Origin: Acidobacteriota bacterium
Lineage (GTDB): Bacteria > Acidobacteriota > Terriglobia > Terriglobales > Acidobacteriaceae
Length of the DNA stretch: 48,634 nucleotides
Assembly (NCBI GenBank): GCA_021800255.1
Contig: JAJYZC010000019.1
Span: 1 to 48,634, forward strand
Reading direction: 5' to 3'
Positions within the stretch are counted from its first letter, which is position 1, and every line of letters starts with the position of its first letter. This document shows, in pieces, positions 9,011-17,032 of the stretch. The notes below the pieces were generated by a model. The model was given only the letters and a program-made list of their open reading frames with translations, searched no databases and was not told the origin of the DNA. Both the position numbers and the translations under genes were made by a program.

Positions 9011-9355
9011 TTGAGTGCTCCTTCTTGAAAGCATGGCTTTCTTGGCCTACCTGGCTCTTTATAACCCTGCGCCGCCTGTTTCCTTGCCGCGGCCAAACCG
9101 CGGCAGGCTCCAGCGTGCCGCGGTCAACGCATGGCTTGGGCCCGTTTCGCCTCAGAAAGCGGTTATGTCTCGGCCGGTCACGCATCTGCAACGGCTGCGA
9201 GATGCCTGCCCGGCGCGCCAATTCACTTTCACCCACCGGCTGAATTCGCCTTTGGGTATCACGACCAAATCTAAAAGATGATCCATTAAAGATTGTAAAC
9301 AACCTGCCTGCTCGCGGGCGCCAGCCGGAGCAAACCACTGTTTCCGGCTCCAGTG
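9011..9355. other. 345-base gap between tolB and pal
   Basis: No gene is supported here. It holds a 7-bp perfect stem, GCCGCGG (9086-9092) and CCGCGGC (9098-9104) with a CCAAA loop, and a second copy of the word TGCCGCGG about 15 bases further on. An AT-rich patch around 9270-9300 may hold the pal promoter on the minus strand, but I see no good -35/-10 pair. Confidence 0.4.
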
Positions 9356-10702
9356 TCACTTCCAGCTCCAGTCGGGCTCCGTGTTGTTGCCGGTGAACGT
9401 CAATTGATGCTGATCGGTCCCATTGGCCAGCATCGTCCAGATGTCGGTGCGGTAGTTGATGGTGCGCGCAAATACGATGTGGCGCCCATCCGGCGCCCAC
9501 GATGGAAAATCGTTGCTGCCCTCGCCGTGCGTCAGTTGCAGCCACTGCATGGTGGCGATATTGAACAAATAAAGATCCCGCGCGCCTGGTGCTCCAGGGC
9601 CATACGTGCGGTCCCAACTGAAAGTTAAGAATTCGCCGTTCGGCGACCAGGAGGGAGAGACGGCATAGCCGCCATCGGTCATGCGCTGAATGTTGGACCC
9701 ATCAGCGCCCATGATATAAATCTGCGGCGCGCCTGAGCGCCCGCTCACAAATGCGATCTGCGCATCCGTCTGTGGGTTCCATACCGGCTGCACGTTCGGT
9801 CCCAATAGCGATGTAATCATGTGAGCGCTGTCGCCGTCGGCGTTCGCAATCCAAATCTCCGGCTCTCCCGACCGCGCTGAGGAAAACGCCACGTGCATCC
9901 CATCAGCCGACCACGCCGGTGACTCGTTCAGGTGTCCCACCGTGCCCGTGGGGAAGGCCACTAATCGGCCCAAGTCGAGCGAATACATGCGGATTGACCA
10001 CCCCTTGCGTCCCAGCGATTCAAAGATAATCCGCGAGTTACCCGGGGAGATGTGCGGAGACATGGAAATGCTGCCCAGGTGCGTAATTTGGCGTTGATCT
10101 TGTCCGTCGTAATCCATCGCCCAAATCTCTTTGCTCCCGCTGCGCGAACTCACAAAGTAGATTTTGGTCTCGCAAATCCCCGGAATTCCGCCTCCCAGCC
10201 GGTAGATGATTGCATCCGCGAACTGGTGCGCCACGTCGCGCGCTGAATCTTCGCTGGCCGCTTCGTTATACTGCTTGCCCAGCACCTGTGGGCTGGCCGT
10301 GTTGCCGGTGTCAAACAGCCAGCCGTATACGATCAACCGCCCGTTATTCACGGCAAGCGAGCCAAATGCCACAAACGCTGCATTGGCGGGCGCAGCAGAC
10401 CACTGGGAAAGAGCGATCTCCTGGGGCGAGCCGGGCATAGACAGCGGGGCCAGACTCTTCGACACCATCTGAAAGATGCCCGCATTGCCCAGGTCGCTAT
10501 AGAGCGTGGCGTCAAACACGGCTTTCAACGCCGGCGTCTGGGGGTCTGTCCCCGCCGGTTTGAAGTCGGCCACGGCCAGGCGAATGCTCTGGTTGCCGAG
10601 GTTGGTGCCCGTGTAAACCCAACTCTGGGCGGACATAGAAGGCGGCAAAATAAACGCCGCGGAAAGCAAAAATAAGAGCATCCTCCAAGTCATTCTCTTC
10701 AT
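9356..10702 (-). CDS. tolB: Tol-Pal system beta-propeller protein TolB
   Basis: This is a periplasmic protein that cycles between Pal and the TolQRA motor. I take the ATG at 10702, which opens a signal peptide (MKRMTWRMLLFLLSAAF...SMSA, about 24 residues); an AAGGAGG lies 13 bases upstream, a little far. The 448-residue protein has the N-terminal alpha/beta TolB domain, then a six-blade WD40-like beta-propeller of PD40 repeats with typical strings such as IYFVSSRSGSKEIWAMDYDG, SPAWSADGMHVAFSS, SPSWSPNGEFLTFSW and FPSWAPDGRHIVFAR. It lies between the TolA/TonB-like gene (85-base gap) and pal. Confidence 0.95.
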   Translation of the reverse strand: MKRMTWRMLLFLLSAAFILPPSMSAQSWVYTGTNLGNQSIRLAVADFKPAGTDPQTPALKAVFDATLYSDLGNAGIFQMVSKSLAPLSMPGSPQEIALSQWSAAPANAAFVAFGSLAVNNGRLIVYGWLFDTGNTASPQVLGKQYNEAASEDSARDVAHQFADAIIYRLGGGIPGICETKIYFVSSRSGSKEIWAMDYDGQDQRQITHLGSISMSPHISPGNSRIIFESLGRKGWSIRMYSLDLGRLVAFPTGTVGHLNESPAWSADGMHVAFSSARSGEPEIWIANADGDSAHMITSLLGPNVQPVWNPQTDAQIAFVSGRSGAPQIYIMGADGSNIQRMTDGGYAVSPSWSPNGEFLTFSWDRTYGPGAPGARDLYLFNIATMQWLQLTHGEGSNDFPSWAPDGRHIVFARTINYRTDIWTMLANGTDQHQLTFTGNNTEPDWSWK

Positions 10703-10787
10703 GCGCAGAGCGATCCCTCCTTCGGGATGAAAAGTAATTTCTGGATGCGCACAACCTTCCTTGCGCGCGTCCGGGCTAGACGGAAGA

Positions 10788-11576
10788 TCAGTACTCACAA
10801 TAATAAGAAACCTTTAGCGTGCTTTGGTTGTATCCCTCTGGGAGCGGACCGAAGGTGCCCACTCGTTCCACTCCCTGCTCGCACGACATATCGAGCGTTG
10901 GGCTGCCGCTCGACCTGTCCAGTCGAATGTCAGACGGGACTCCGTCGCGGTCGATGGTGAAGATCAGATAAACCCGTGAGCCCTTGGGCGTGCGCGGGTC
11001 CACCTCTGCCCGGTACCAACTCTGGTCCATCTTGCGGTTGATCTGATCCACATACCACCCGAAGCGGCTGGCAAAGTCGCCGTTGGCCACCTGCGTCGGA
11101 CCGCCTGAGGTGCTTTCCATGCCCTGTGGCATCGAAGAGCCGGCCTGTTCGCCATACGCGGCCAGATTCTTGGCGCGGGGCTGGGGCTGGTAGGGCTGCG
11201 TCTTCGGCCTCGTCCGGCTTCTGGGGGTTACGTGCTTGCCCAAGATGGGGATCGCGTTCTTATCCACACGCTGTTCCTTCTTTGGGCTCGGCGCGGCAGG
11301 CGCCTGGCTGGGAGTCTCCGTCGCCAACACGTTCGTATTGGGCGGCTCAGTGGCAGGCAGCGGCACTGCGTTGCTCACCAGGGTTACGTTCATTGACCCG
11401 GCCATCCCTGGTTTGCCCCAAATGTCATGGTGAAACAGGCCGCTGAAAAGGCCATAGCAGAGGAGCACAACCGCCAGCACGGCGTGCAACGCCAGCGAAC
11501 CTGCCGCCGGCCGTCCCATCGGCTCCGCCGCCAGTCCCCGCTCCAGGTGTACTCCGCCCTCCAGAACGCTGCTCAT
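10788..11576 (-). CDS. TolA/TonB-type energy-transducing protein
   Basis: This should span the periplasm and pass proton-motive force from the TolQ/TolR pair to TolB-Pal. I use the ATG at 11576 (262 residues), since longer readings overlap tolR. There is one membrane helix at about residues 28-46 (LALHAVLAVVLLCYGLFSGLF), a Pro-rich periplasmic linker with many Thr, Pro and Lys residues, and a C-terminal TonB/TolA-like domain from about 175 (WYVDQINRKMDQSWYRAEVDP...VYLIFTIDRDGVPSDIRL). Its place between tolR and tolB argues for the TolA role; by sequence alone TonB would be as good. Confidence 0.85.
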   Translation of the reverse strand: MSSVLEGGVHLERGLAAEPMGRPAAGSLALHAVLAVVLLCYGLFSGLFHHDIWGKPGMAGSMNVTLVSNAVPLPATEPPNTNVLATETPSQAPAAPSPKKEQRVDKNAIPILGKHVTPRSRTRPKTQPYQPQPRAKNLAAYGEQAGSSMPQGMESTSGGPTQVANGDFASRFGWYVDQINRKMDQSWYRAEVDPRTPKGSRVYLIFTIDRDGVPSDIRLDRSSGSPTLDMSCEQGVERVGTFGPLPEGYNQSTLKVSYYCEY

Positions 11577-11637
11577 GCCCCTGTCATCCTCGGCGGCATT
11601 CGCCTGCCCTGCGGCTGCAAACCGGGTCCAAAGCCCC

Positions 11638-12078
11638 TCAGTTCCCGCCGCCCTGCGTCTGCCCGGCCGTATCCAACGGTTGGGTGATGATCGACACATT
11701 GGTGATGCCCGCCTGCTTTACCGCATCCATCACCGTTGCAAAGGCCCCAAACGGCACGCGCTCGTCAGCGCGCAAATAAATGGCCTGCTGCGAGGTGTCC
11801 ACTCCCGCCTGGTGCAGCTTCAGCGCCAGGTCGTGGACATTCACGGGCTGGTCGTTCAGGTATACCTCCTGATTGTGGTCGATGGTCACCACCATCCTCT
11901 GCTCCGTGATCTGGCGCACCGTCCGCGTCTTCGGAACCGACACTTCGATCCCCGACTGTAGCACCGGCTCGGTGACCATAAAGATCACCAGCAGCACCAG
12001 CACCACGTCCACCAGCGGCGTAATGTTAATCTCCGCCAGCGAGCTCCGCGTCTGCCCGTTATTGGTCGTGAAAGCCAC
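11638..12078 (-). CDS. tolR: biopolymer transport protein TolR/ExbD
   Basis: This is the single-span subunit of the proton-driven TolQ-TolR motor. The GTG at 12078 gives a protein (146 residues) that begins MAFTTNNG..SLAEINITPLVDVVLVLL, as expected for the family; a longer TTG reading from 12117 adds only a basic tail. The membrane helix at about 20-40 holds the essential aspartate in TPLVDVVLVLLVIFM. The periplasmic part has the usual VTIDHNQEVYLND and IYLRADERVPFG..ATVMDAVKQAGI. The tolA-like start lies 61 bases downstream. Confidence 0.92.
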   Translation of the reverse strand: MAFTTNNGQTRSSLAEINITPLVDVVLVLLVIFMVTEPVLQSGIEVSVPKTRTVRQITEQRMVVTIDHNQEVYLNDQPVNVHDLALKLHQAGVDTSQQAIYLRADERVPFGAFATVMDAVKQAGITNVSIITQPLDTAGQTQGGGN

Positions 12079-12137
12079 CTTCGATCTCTTTCTCTTTGCC
12101 TGTCGCGCCCGGCGCAACCGCCTGCACCTGGCTCGCG

Positions 12138-12965
12138 TTACTTATAAACTCCGCGCGATTCGCTCTCGCGCGGCATCTCCGCCGGAACCCGCGGGGGCGC
12201 CGCTGGCGCGCGCACCGGAATCTCCTCCAGCGAGTTCAGCAGCTCCCGGCAAAAATCGTCAGTGGCCGCAGCGAACACCCTGATCCGCGCGGTGAACTGG
12301 TTATACGCCACCACCGCCGGCACGGCCACAAACAGCCCCGCCGCCGTGGTCACCAGCGCGTCGGCAATGCCCGGCGCCACGGCTCGCAGCGTAGCCACGC
12401 CCGCCGTCCCCAGCCCGTGAAACGCTGAAACCACGCCCATCACCGTCCCAAACAGCCCCACAAACGGGCTCACGCTGCCGATCGTTGCCAGCCACGTCAT
12501 CCGCTGCTCCAGGCTGCTCACGGCGTCGTTTGCCGCCGCATGGGCCGTCCGCTCCAGCGGCGTCAAGTTACGCGGCGGTCCCGATCCGCCTGTCTGCCGC
12601 TTGTAGGTCTCGTACACGTCCTCGAAGACCTGCGCTAATGGGCTGGCCGCGCAGTCATTGGTCAGCGCTGCTATCTCCTGCAACCGCGCAGCCTTGCGGA
12701 AAGCCCGCACAAACCGCCGGCTCGCCTGCGTCGCCTTTTTGAACGTTGACATCTTGGCCAGGATCACGGCCCATGAATACAGGCTGGCGATCAGCAGCAG
12801 CACCAGCACTGCGTCCGCAACCGGCCCCAGATTGGCCATCATTCCTGCCAGCGTGCTAAAGTCGTGCAACCCGGGCATTTGCATCTGCCCCGCTGCCGGC
12901 GCACCGCCGTTCTCAGCCTGCAAAATACTCGCAATGGTTAGGATAAAAATCGCCATGCACCTCAT
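12138..12965 (-). CDS. tolQ: proton channel protein TolQ/ExbB (MotA/TolQ/ExbB family)
   Basis: This inner-membrane subunit forms the proton channel with TolR. There are three membrane helices: residues about 45-70 (ADAVLVLLLIASLYSWAVILAKM), 150-175 (LATIGSVSPFVGLFGTVMGVVSAF) and 195-222 (APGIADALVTTAAGLFVAVPAVVAYN), with the family signature in the last two. I use the ATG at 12965 (275 residues); GTG codons just upstream and an ATG at 12956 are alternatives, and the N-terminal about 35 residues are not family-like. It is the first gene of the Tol-Pal cluster and is divergent from recN. Confidence 0.92.
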   Translation of the reverse strand: MRCMAIFILTIASILQAENGGAPAAGQMQMPGLHDFSTLAGMMANLGPVADAVLVLLLIASLYSWAVILAKMSTFKKATQASRRFVRAFRKAARLQEIAALTNDCAASPLAQVFEDVYETYKRQTGGSGPPRNLTPLERTAHAAANDAVSSLEQRMTWLATIGSVSPFVGLFGTVMGVVSAFHGLGTAGVATLRAVAPGIADALVTTAAGLFVAVPAVVAYNQFTARIRVFAAATDDFCRELLNSLEEIPVRAPAAPPRVPAEMPRESESRGVYK

Positions 12966-13134
12966 CACCACGGTATCAGAATCCGGTCACACACCCCCGT
13001 TATCCTTTGGGTGCCCCCGCGCCGCCGCCCAACCCTCAATTTCATGTTATGCTGCGCTGGGATTCCCGTTGGCGCCCCAGGTCTCGATTTTGAGACCTGC
13101 AAACTGCCCTGAGCTCCAACTGCGGACCTCTGCC

Positions 13135-14814
13135 ATGCTCGTCGAACTGCGCGCCGAAAACTACGCCGTTATCGATCACGCCATTGCCGTCTTCGGTCCC
13201 GGCCTCAACCTCCTCACCGGCGAAACCGGCGCCGGCAAATCTATATTGGTAGATGCGCTGGCCCTGCTGATGGGTGGTAAGGGATCGGCCGAACTCGTCC
13301 GCCACGGCGCGGAAAAGGCCGTCGTCGCCTGCGTCTTCGAGTCCACGCCCGGAGCTGACTCGATCCTCGAAGCCAACGGCATCGACGCTGAAGGCGCCGA
13401 AATCATCCTTCGCCGCGAAATCCTCTCCACCGGCAAGGGCCGCGTTTTCATCAACAACCAGCCGGCGACGGTCTCCACCCTGCGCCAGCTTGCCCCGGAG
13501 CTGGCCCTCGTCCACGCGCAAACAGAAACTCTCTCCAGCTTCGATCAGGCGCAGCAACGCATCCTCCTCGACCGCTTCGCAAACATCTCCCTCGACGCCG
13601 TCTCCGGCGCCTACGCGCGCTGGCAGGGCGCCTCCGCACGGCTCGACGATCTCCTCCACGGCGAGCAGGACCGCTTGCGCATGGCCGATCTCTGGACCTA
13701 CCAGCGTAACGAAATTGAGTCGGCCCATCTTCAGCCCGGCGAAGACGAAGCTCTGGAAACCGAAAAGCGCGTCCTGGCCAACGCCGAAAAACTCTACGCC
13801 GCCGCCATGGGAGCCTTCGAGCAGTTATACGAGGGCGGCGCATCCGCCGAGGCCGCGCTGCGCGCCGCCCTGCGTAACGTCGAAGAGTTGGCCCGCTACG
13901 ACGGCCGCTTTGCCGAATCCGCCCAGCAGCTTGCCTCTGCTCGCGCCACGCTCTCCGACGTTGCCTCCACCCTGCGCGACTACGCCTCCCGCCTGGATGC
14001 CTCGCCCGAGCGGCTGGCCGAGATTGAAGACCGCCTCGCTCTGCTTGATCGGCTAAAGCGCAAGTACGGCCAGACCGTCGCCGAGGTCATCGCCTTCGGC
14101 CAGGACACCGCCCGCAAGCTCGCCGAGGTCGAGGACCGCGATGAGTTGCTCAAGACGCTTCGCGCCGAGGTCGAGCAGGCCGCGGAAGGGTATAGCGCCG
14201 CCGCTGCTGCCCTCAGCGCCCAGCGCCGCGCCGCCGCCCTTCGCCTCGCCAAGCTCGCAGAAAGCCACGTGAACTCGCTGGCCATGAACGCCCGTTTTGA
14301 GGTCGCCGTCACCGCCAACGAACACGAGTCTGCGTGGACCTCCGCCGGCTGGGATACGGTCGAATACCGCATCGCCGCCAACCCCGGCGAACCCCTCAAG
14401 CCCCTCACCGCCATCGCCTCTGGCGGCGAGCTCTCGCGGGTTTTGCTGGCCCTCAAAGTCGCAGTTGAGGAAACTGCGTCCAAGTCCAAGAAGCACCCCA
14501 CCCCGCGCACCCTGGTCTTCGACGAGATCGACATCGGCATCGGAGGCCGCGCCGCCGAGGCCGTCGGCCGCAAGCTCAAGTCCCTGGCCCGCGCCCAGCA
14601 GGTTCTCTGCGTCACCCATCTTCCGCAGATCGCCGTCTTTGCGGACCAGCACTTAGCCGTCGAAAAGCGCGAGGATCACGGCCGCACCCAGACCCGTATC
14701 CGCACCCTCGACGACCGCGCCCGCACCCAGGAAGTCGCGCGCATGTTATCCGGCGCCAAAGTTACTGACGCCAGCCTCCAGCACGCCGCGCAAATGATCG
14801 CCTCCAGCCGGTGA
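13135..14814 (+). CDS. recN: DNA repair protein RecN
   Basis: RecN is an SMC-like ATPase that acts early in double-strand-break repair, gathering DNA ends for RecA. The 559-residue length is typical. The start is the ATG at 13135, giving MLVELRAENYAVIDHA, the usual RecN N-terminus; an in-frame extension upstream would run into the tolQ side. Walker A is GETGAGKS near residue 30. The central region about 150-370 is a long coiled coil rich in Ala, Glu and Arg. The C-terminal half-ATPase has the ABC signature ASGGELSRVLLALK and Walker B TLVFDEIDIGIGGRAAEAVG, with the CVTHLPQIA switch after it. Confidence 0.96.
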   Translation: MLVELRAENYAVIDHAIAVFGPGLNLLTGETGAGKSILVDALALLMGGKGSAELVRHGAEKAVVACVFESTPGADSILEANGIDAEGAEIILRREILSTGKGRVFINNQPATVSTLRQLAPELALVHAQTETLSSFDQAQQRILLDRFANISLDAVSGAYARWQGASARLDDLLHGEQDRLRMADLWTYQRNEIESAHLQPGEDEALETEKRVLANAEKLYAAAMGAFEQLYEGGASAEAALRAALRNVEELARYDGRFAESAQQLASARATLSDVASTLRDYASRLDASPERLAEIEDRLALLDRLKRKYGQTVAEVIAFGQDTARKLAEVEDRDELLKTLRAEVEQAAEGYSAAAAALSAQRRAAALRLAKLAESHVNSLAMNARFEVAVTANEHESAWTSAGWDTVEYRIAANPGEPLKPLTAIASGGELSRVLLALKVAVEETASKSKKHPTPRTLVFDEIDIGIGGRAAEAVGRKLKSLARAQQVLCVTHLPQIAVFADQHLAVEKREDHGRTQTRIRTLDDRARTQEVARMLSGAKVTDASLQHAAQMIASSR

Positions 14815-14840
14815 GTCGGCAGTTCGCTTTTCCGTCGGAT

Positions 14841-15908
14841 TTAGGGAATGCCTTTGGCCATCCTCCGAATCAGCCGTAACGTCGCCTTGCAATCTTCCAC
14901 TGCCCGATGCTTCCTACCGAGCGGCAAATATTTCCCCGATCCAGAAAAAACCCGGAAAGTGTGCATCGCGCATTCCCATCGTGCACTGATACCGGCGAGA
15001 CCATTCAATTTGAAAGTTCGGGCCAGTACCTCTCTGTCGAATTTCGCATTGTAGGTAACAATGATCTTGCCCTGCAATGCCGCAGTCACCGATCCTGCTT
15101 GTTCGAAAAAAGTCGGACACGATTTCACTTCTCGGTTCGTGATGCCATGTATCTTCATAGCCATACTCGGGATTTTATGAATAGGTTTATACAGGGAGTG
15201 ATAGATGAGCTTGCCCTTTGTGTTAATTGCAGCTAGCTCTATCACCTCTACGTCTGCTTTATCAAGCAGTCCAGTTGTTTCCGTGTCTACGATGATTGTA
15301 TCCGAATCTAGCAAGCGTTTCGCCCATAGAATGGCATCAAGGCGTGTGCCAACCCAGGTTCGCGGTTTGTCCAGCCAATCCAGATGAATCTTAGTGGAGG
15401 GTATATATCGCTCGAGATAGCTGAGGTCGAGAGTGTACTCGATGGTGGCGCGCGCGTGCCAAACAGCAAAGGCCCGTTTGATATACGCCATTGCCTCCCG
15501 GCTTGTCCAGTCATTTACCTTGGCCAAATGAGCAAGCGCCTCATCTGTCCGGCCAATTTCGTTGGCACAACCCATGTGTTTCGCGAGATGACACATTGAA
15601 CAGATCGGACGGAGGCCGACGAGTTGTTGTACCTTGTTGTTGTCGTCGTAGCGCCACTCTTCGTGAAGGTGCAACGTTTGTCCTTCAACTCCACAATACT
15701 TACATTTGAACCTTAAAGTGGGCAGCGGAAGAGGGAAAGCAATGTTGAGATACCGCGGGCGTTCTTCTGTTGCGCCGAAATACCAGCGCAATGCATCCCA
15801 CGTATCCTGTGCGACAACGGCACGCACATTGCGCTGCCATGATCGCAACGGTACCAATTCAATGGTGAGGCGCGGAGACTGTTGGGTGCCGCCCTTATTT
15901 GTTGTCAT
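14841..15908 (-). CDS. HNH-like zinc domain fused to DEDDh 3'-5' exonuclease
   Basis: This is a 355-residue predicted nuclease. The ATG at 15908 follows TTGGAGG by six bases and overlaps the stop of the upstream ribbon-helix-helix gene by 14 bases. Residues about 65-115 form an HNH-like zinc module: CKYC (Cys69, Cys72), HEEW with His82, then ICSMCHLAKH (Cys103, Cys106, His107, His111). Residues about 203-350 are a DnaQ-type exonuclease with every catalytic residue visible: Asp208 and Glu210 in VDTETTG, Asp291 in YNAKFDREVL, His334 and Asp339 in HRAVEDC. It may cut and then trim nucleic acid; the substrate is unknown. Base composition is clearly AT-richer than the flanking genes, suggesting transfer. 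The exonuclease call is strong, the HNH call moderate. Confidence 0.82.
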   Translation of the reverse strand: MTTNKGGTQQSPRLTIELVPLRSWQRNVRAVVAQDTWDALRWYFGATEERPRYLNIAFPLPLPTLRFKCKYCGVEGQTLHLHEEWRYDDNNKVQQLVGLRPICSMCHLAKHMGCANEIGRTDEALAHLAKVNDWTSREAMAYIKRAFAVWHARATIEYTLDLSYLERYIPSTKIHLDWLDKPRTWVGTRLDAILWAKRLLDSDTIIVDTETTGLLDKADVEVIELAAINTKGKLIYHSLYKPIHKIPSMAMKIHGITNREVKSCPTFFEQAGSVTAALQGKIIVTYNAKFDREVLARTFKLNGLAGISARWECAMHTFRVFSGSGKYLPLGRKHRAVEDCKATLRLIRRMAKGIP

Positions 15909-16338
15909 TTTGCGCCTCCAACTTGTTCGCCCCAGCGGCACACCGTTCCACACACCGCAGTATCCAAGCGTTCAATGATTGCTTCTGTGCTTCGGCGAGG
16001 GCTGTAATTCGCTTATGCAAAGTATCAGGAATGCGCAACGTAATTCTCGCCTCTGGGTCGCCAGCCTCCGGCATCTCGCCAAATTCTGATTCCACCATTT
16101 CCGGGGTGCAATACCTTTCCATCCATGTCTGTGCTCTCTCAGGCGTTAACGGCTCGATTTCTTCTTCCGGGTCGGAGGTTGCGTTGAACTTCCACAGGAA
16201 ATATGCACCGTGTCGTGTCTTGAAAAGATCTTCTTCATAAGGAAATTCAGCCGGGTCGTAGTGACCCAAGTGCGTTGCAGTTTCAGTGTTGTAGGTTCTG
16301 CCATCAATAATTCGCTTACAACGGATTTCAGTGGGCAT
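15895..16338 (-). CDS. ribbon-helix-helix protein with N-terminal YNTETA-type domain
   Basis: This 147-residue protein starts with ATG four bases after GGAGG (16343-16347). Residues about 7-90 resemble a small domain common on phage and plasmid genomes, with the pattern I-x-G-x-x-YNTETAT, then LFKTRHGAYFLW and an acidic EPLTPERAQTWMERY..EFGE part; its function is not established. Residues about 97-133 (ARITLRIPDTLHKRITALAE..SLNAWIL) are a ribbon-helix-helix DNA-binding fold of the Arc/HicB kind. It probably represses its own operon through the palindrome in its promoter, and its partner is the HNH-DEDDh nuclease gene overlapping its 3' end. Antitoxin-like control of that nuclease is an inference. 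Confidence 0.78.
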   Translation of the reverse strand: MPTEIRCKRIIDGRTYNTETATHLGHYDPAEFPYEEDLFKTRHGAYFLWKFNATSDPEEEIEPLTPERAQTWMERYCTPEMVESEFGEMPEAGDPEARITLRIPDTLHKRITALAEAQKQSLNAWILRCVERCAAGANKLEAQNDNK

Positions 16339-16365
16339 ATCGCCTCCTTACTTGATGTCAACTAG

Positions 16366-16394
16366 AGCATACAACACATGACGTCATCTGTCAA
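16366..16394 (-). promoter_or_regulatory. sigma-70 promoter of the RHH/nuclease operon
   Basis: On the minus strand, TTGACA (16394-16389) and TATGCT (16371-16366) are separated by exactly 17 bases, a near-consensus sigma-70 promoter about 28 bases before the RHH start codon. It is by far the best promoter match in the window. Confidence 0.75.
16374..16391. promoter_or_regulatory. palindromic operator inside the promoter spacer
   Basis: ACACATGACGTCATCTGT is an 18-base palindrome with one mismatched pair; its central ATGACGTCAT is perfect. It fills the -35/-10 spacer and touches the -35 box, so a bound dimer would block polymerase. The downstream ribbon-helix-helix protein is the natural ligand. 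TTGA/TCAA inverted pairs on both sides may be extra half sites. Confidence 0.6.
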
Positions 16395-17032
16395 GAGTTG
16401 ACGGCAAGTAGTATAGGGCTTTTAAGTGGAAATCGTGCGCTCAAATGGTTATTCGAAGTGTATATATAAGAATAATATATGACTTACATTCTACTGCTCC
16501 TCCGATTTCAGGAGATGGGACGGTTCGAATCTTGTCTCAGGGGCCGATTTATTTCCGTCACGACCCGCCACGTCCGCTTCAGCGGGCGCAAGGGCTATTG
16601 CCAGATGTACCCCTCGCCGAACGCCACGCCATGGTTCCTGAGCAGCTTCAAAAGCTCCTTCTGAAGCCAAATGCGCCGGCGGTGCTGCTCCTGCTTCTGA
16701 ATGCAGCGAACCCCGTTTGCCCGCCGCGCTTCGCTCACGCGAACGCCCTGTATCCGCACTGCCAGGCAAACCGGCGCCGCTGTGGCCAGCCCTCCTCTCA
16801 CTTGAGCGCAAAGAATCTGTCTGCAAGTTAGATGGGTTAAATCAACGAAACGCGGCTTGTGTCCTGTTTCGAGTCACTGTTAGGTACCTTGGTGATCGAA
16901 TAACTCTAAGCTTACAAAATTATCTACTAAAGTCTCTCAACAGTTAGCTCTAAATTAAAAGCAAATATGACCGTTGGACCTCTGCCGCGCTGGCTTCAGG
17001 TTCTCCGGTCTTGAAAGGCAGATCACCTCAAA
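16395..17032. other. gene-poor, AT-rich stretch between the nuclease cassette and the S53 peptidase
   Basis: Apart from a likely transposase relic (16595-16681) I see no gene in these roughly 640 bases. Open frames here lack ribosome sites and family features. The run near 16455-16485 is almost pure A/T. The stretch looks like decayed mobile DNA. Confidence 0.45.
16595..16681 (-). pseudogene. C-terminal relic of a Y1 (IS200/RAYT-like) transposase
   Basis: The last about 28 codons of a minus-strand frame read HRRRIWLQKELLKLLRNHGVAFGEGYIWQ before a stop (split here only for reading; the tail GVAFGEGYIW is the key part). This resembles the closing segment of Y1-type transposases, which often end in a phrase like FLRKHGIEFDERYVW. 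The upstream sequence has no HUH or catalytic tyrosine region in any frame, so only the tail remains. The call rests on memory of the family tail and is tentative. Confidence 0.3.

Noticed and set aside
16510..16545. A tRNA T-arm-like string (GGTTCGAATC) near the nuclease cassette, considered as an attachment site
   Set aside because: The flanking bases do not form a T stem and no matching intact tRNA is nearby.
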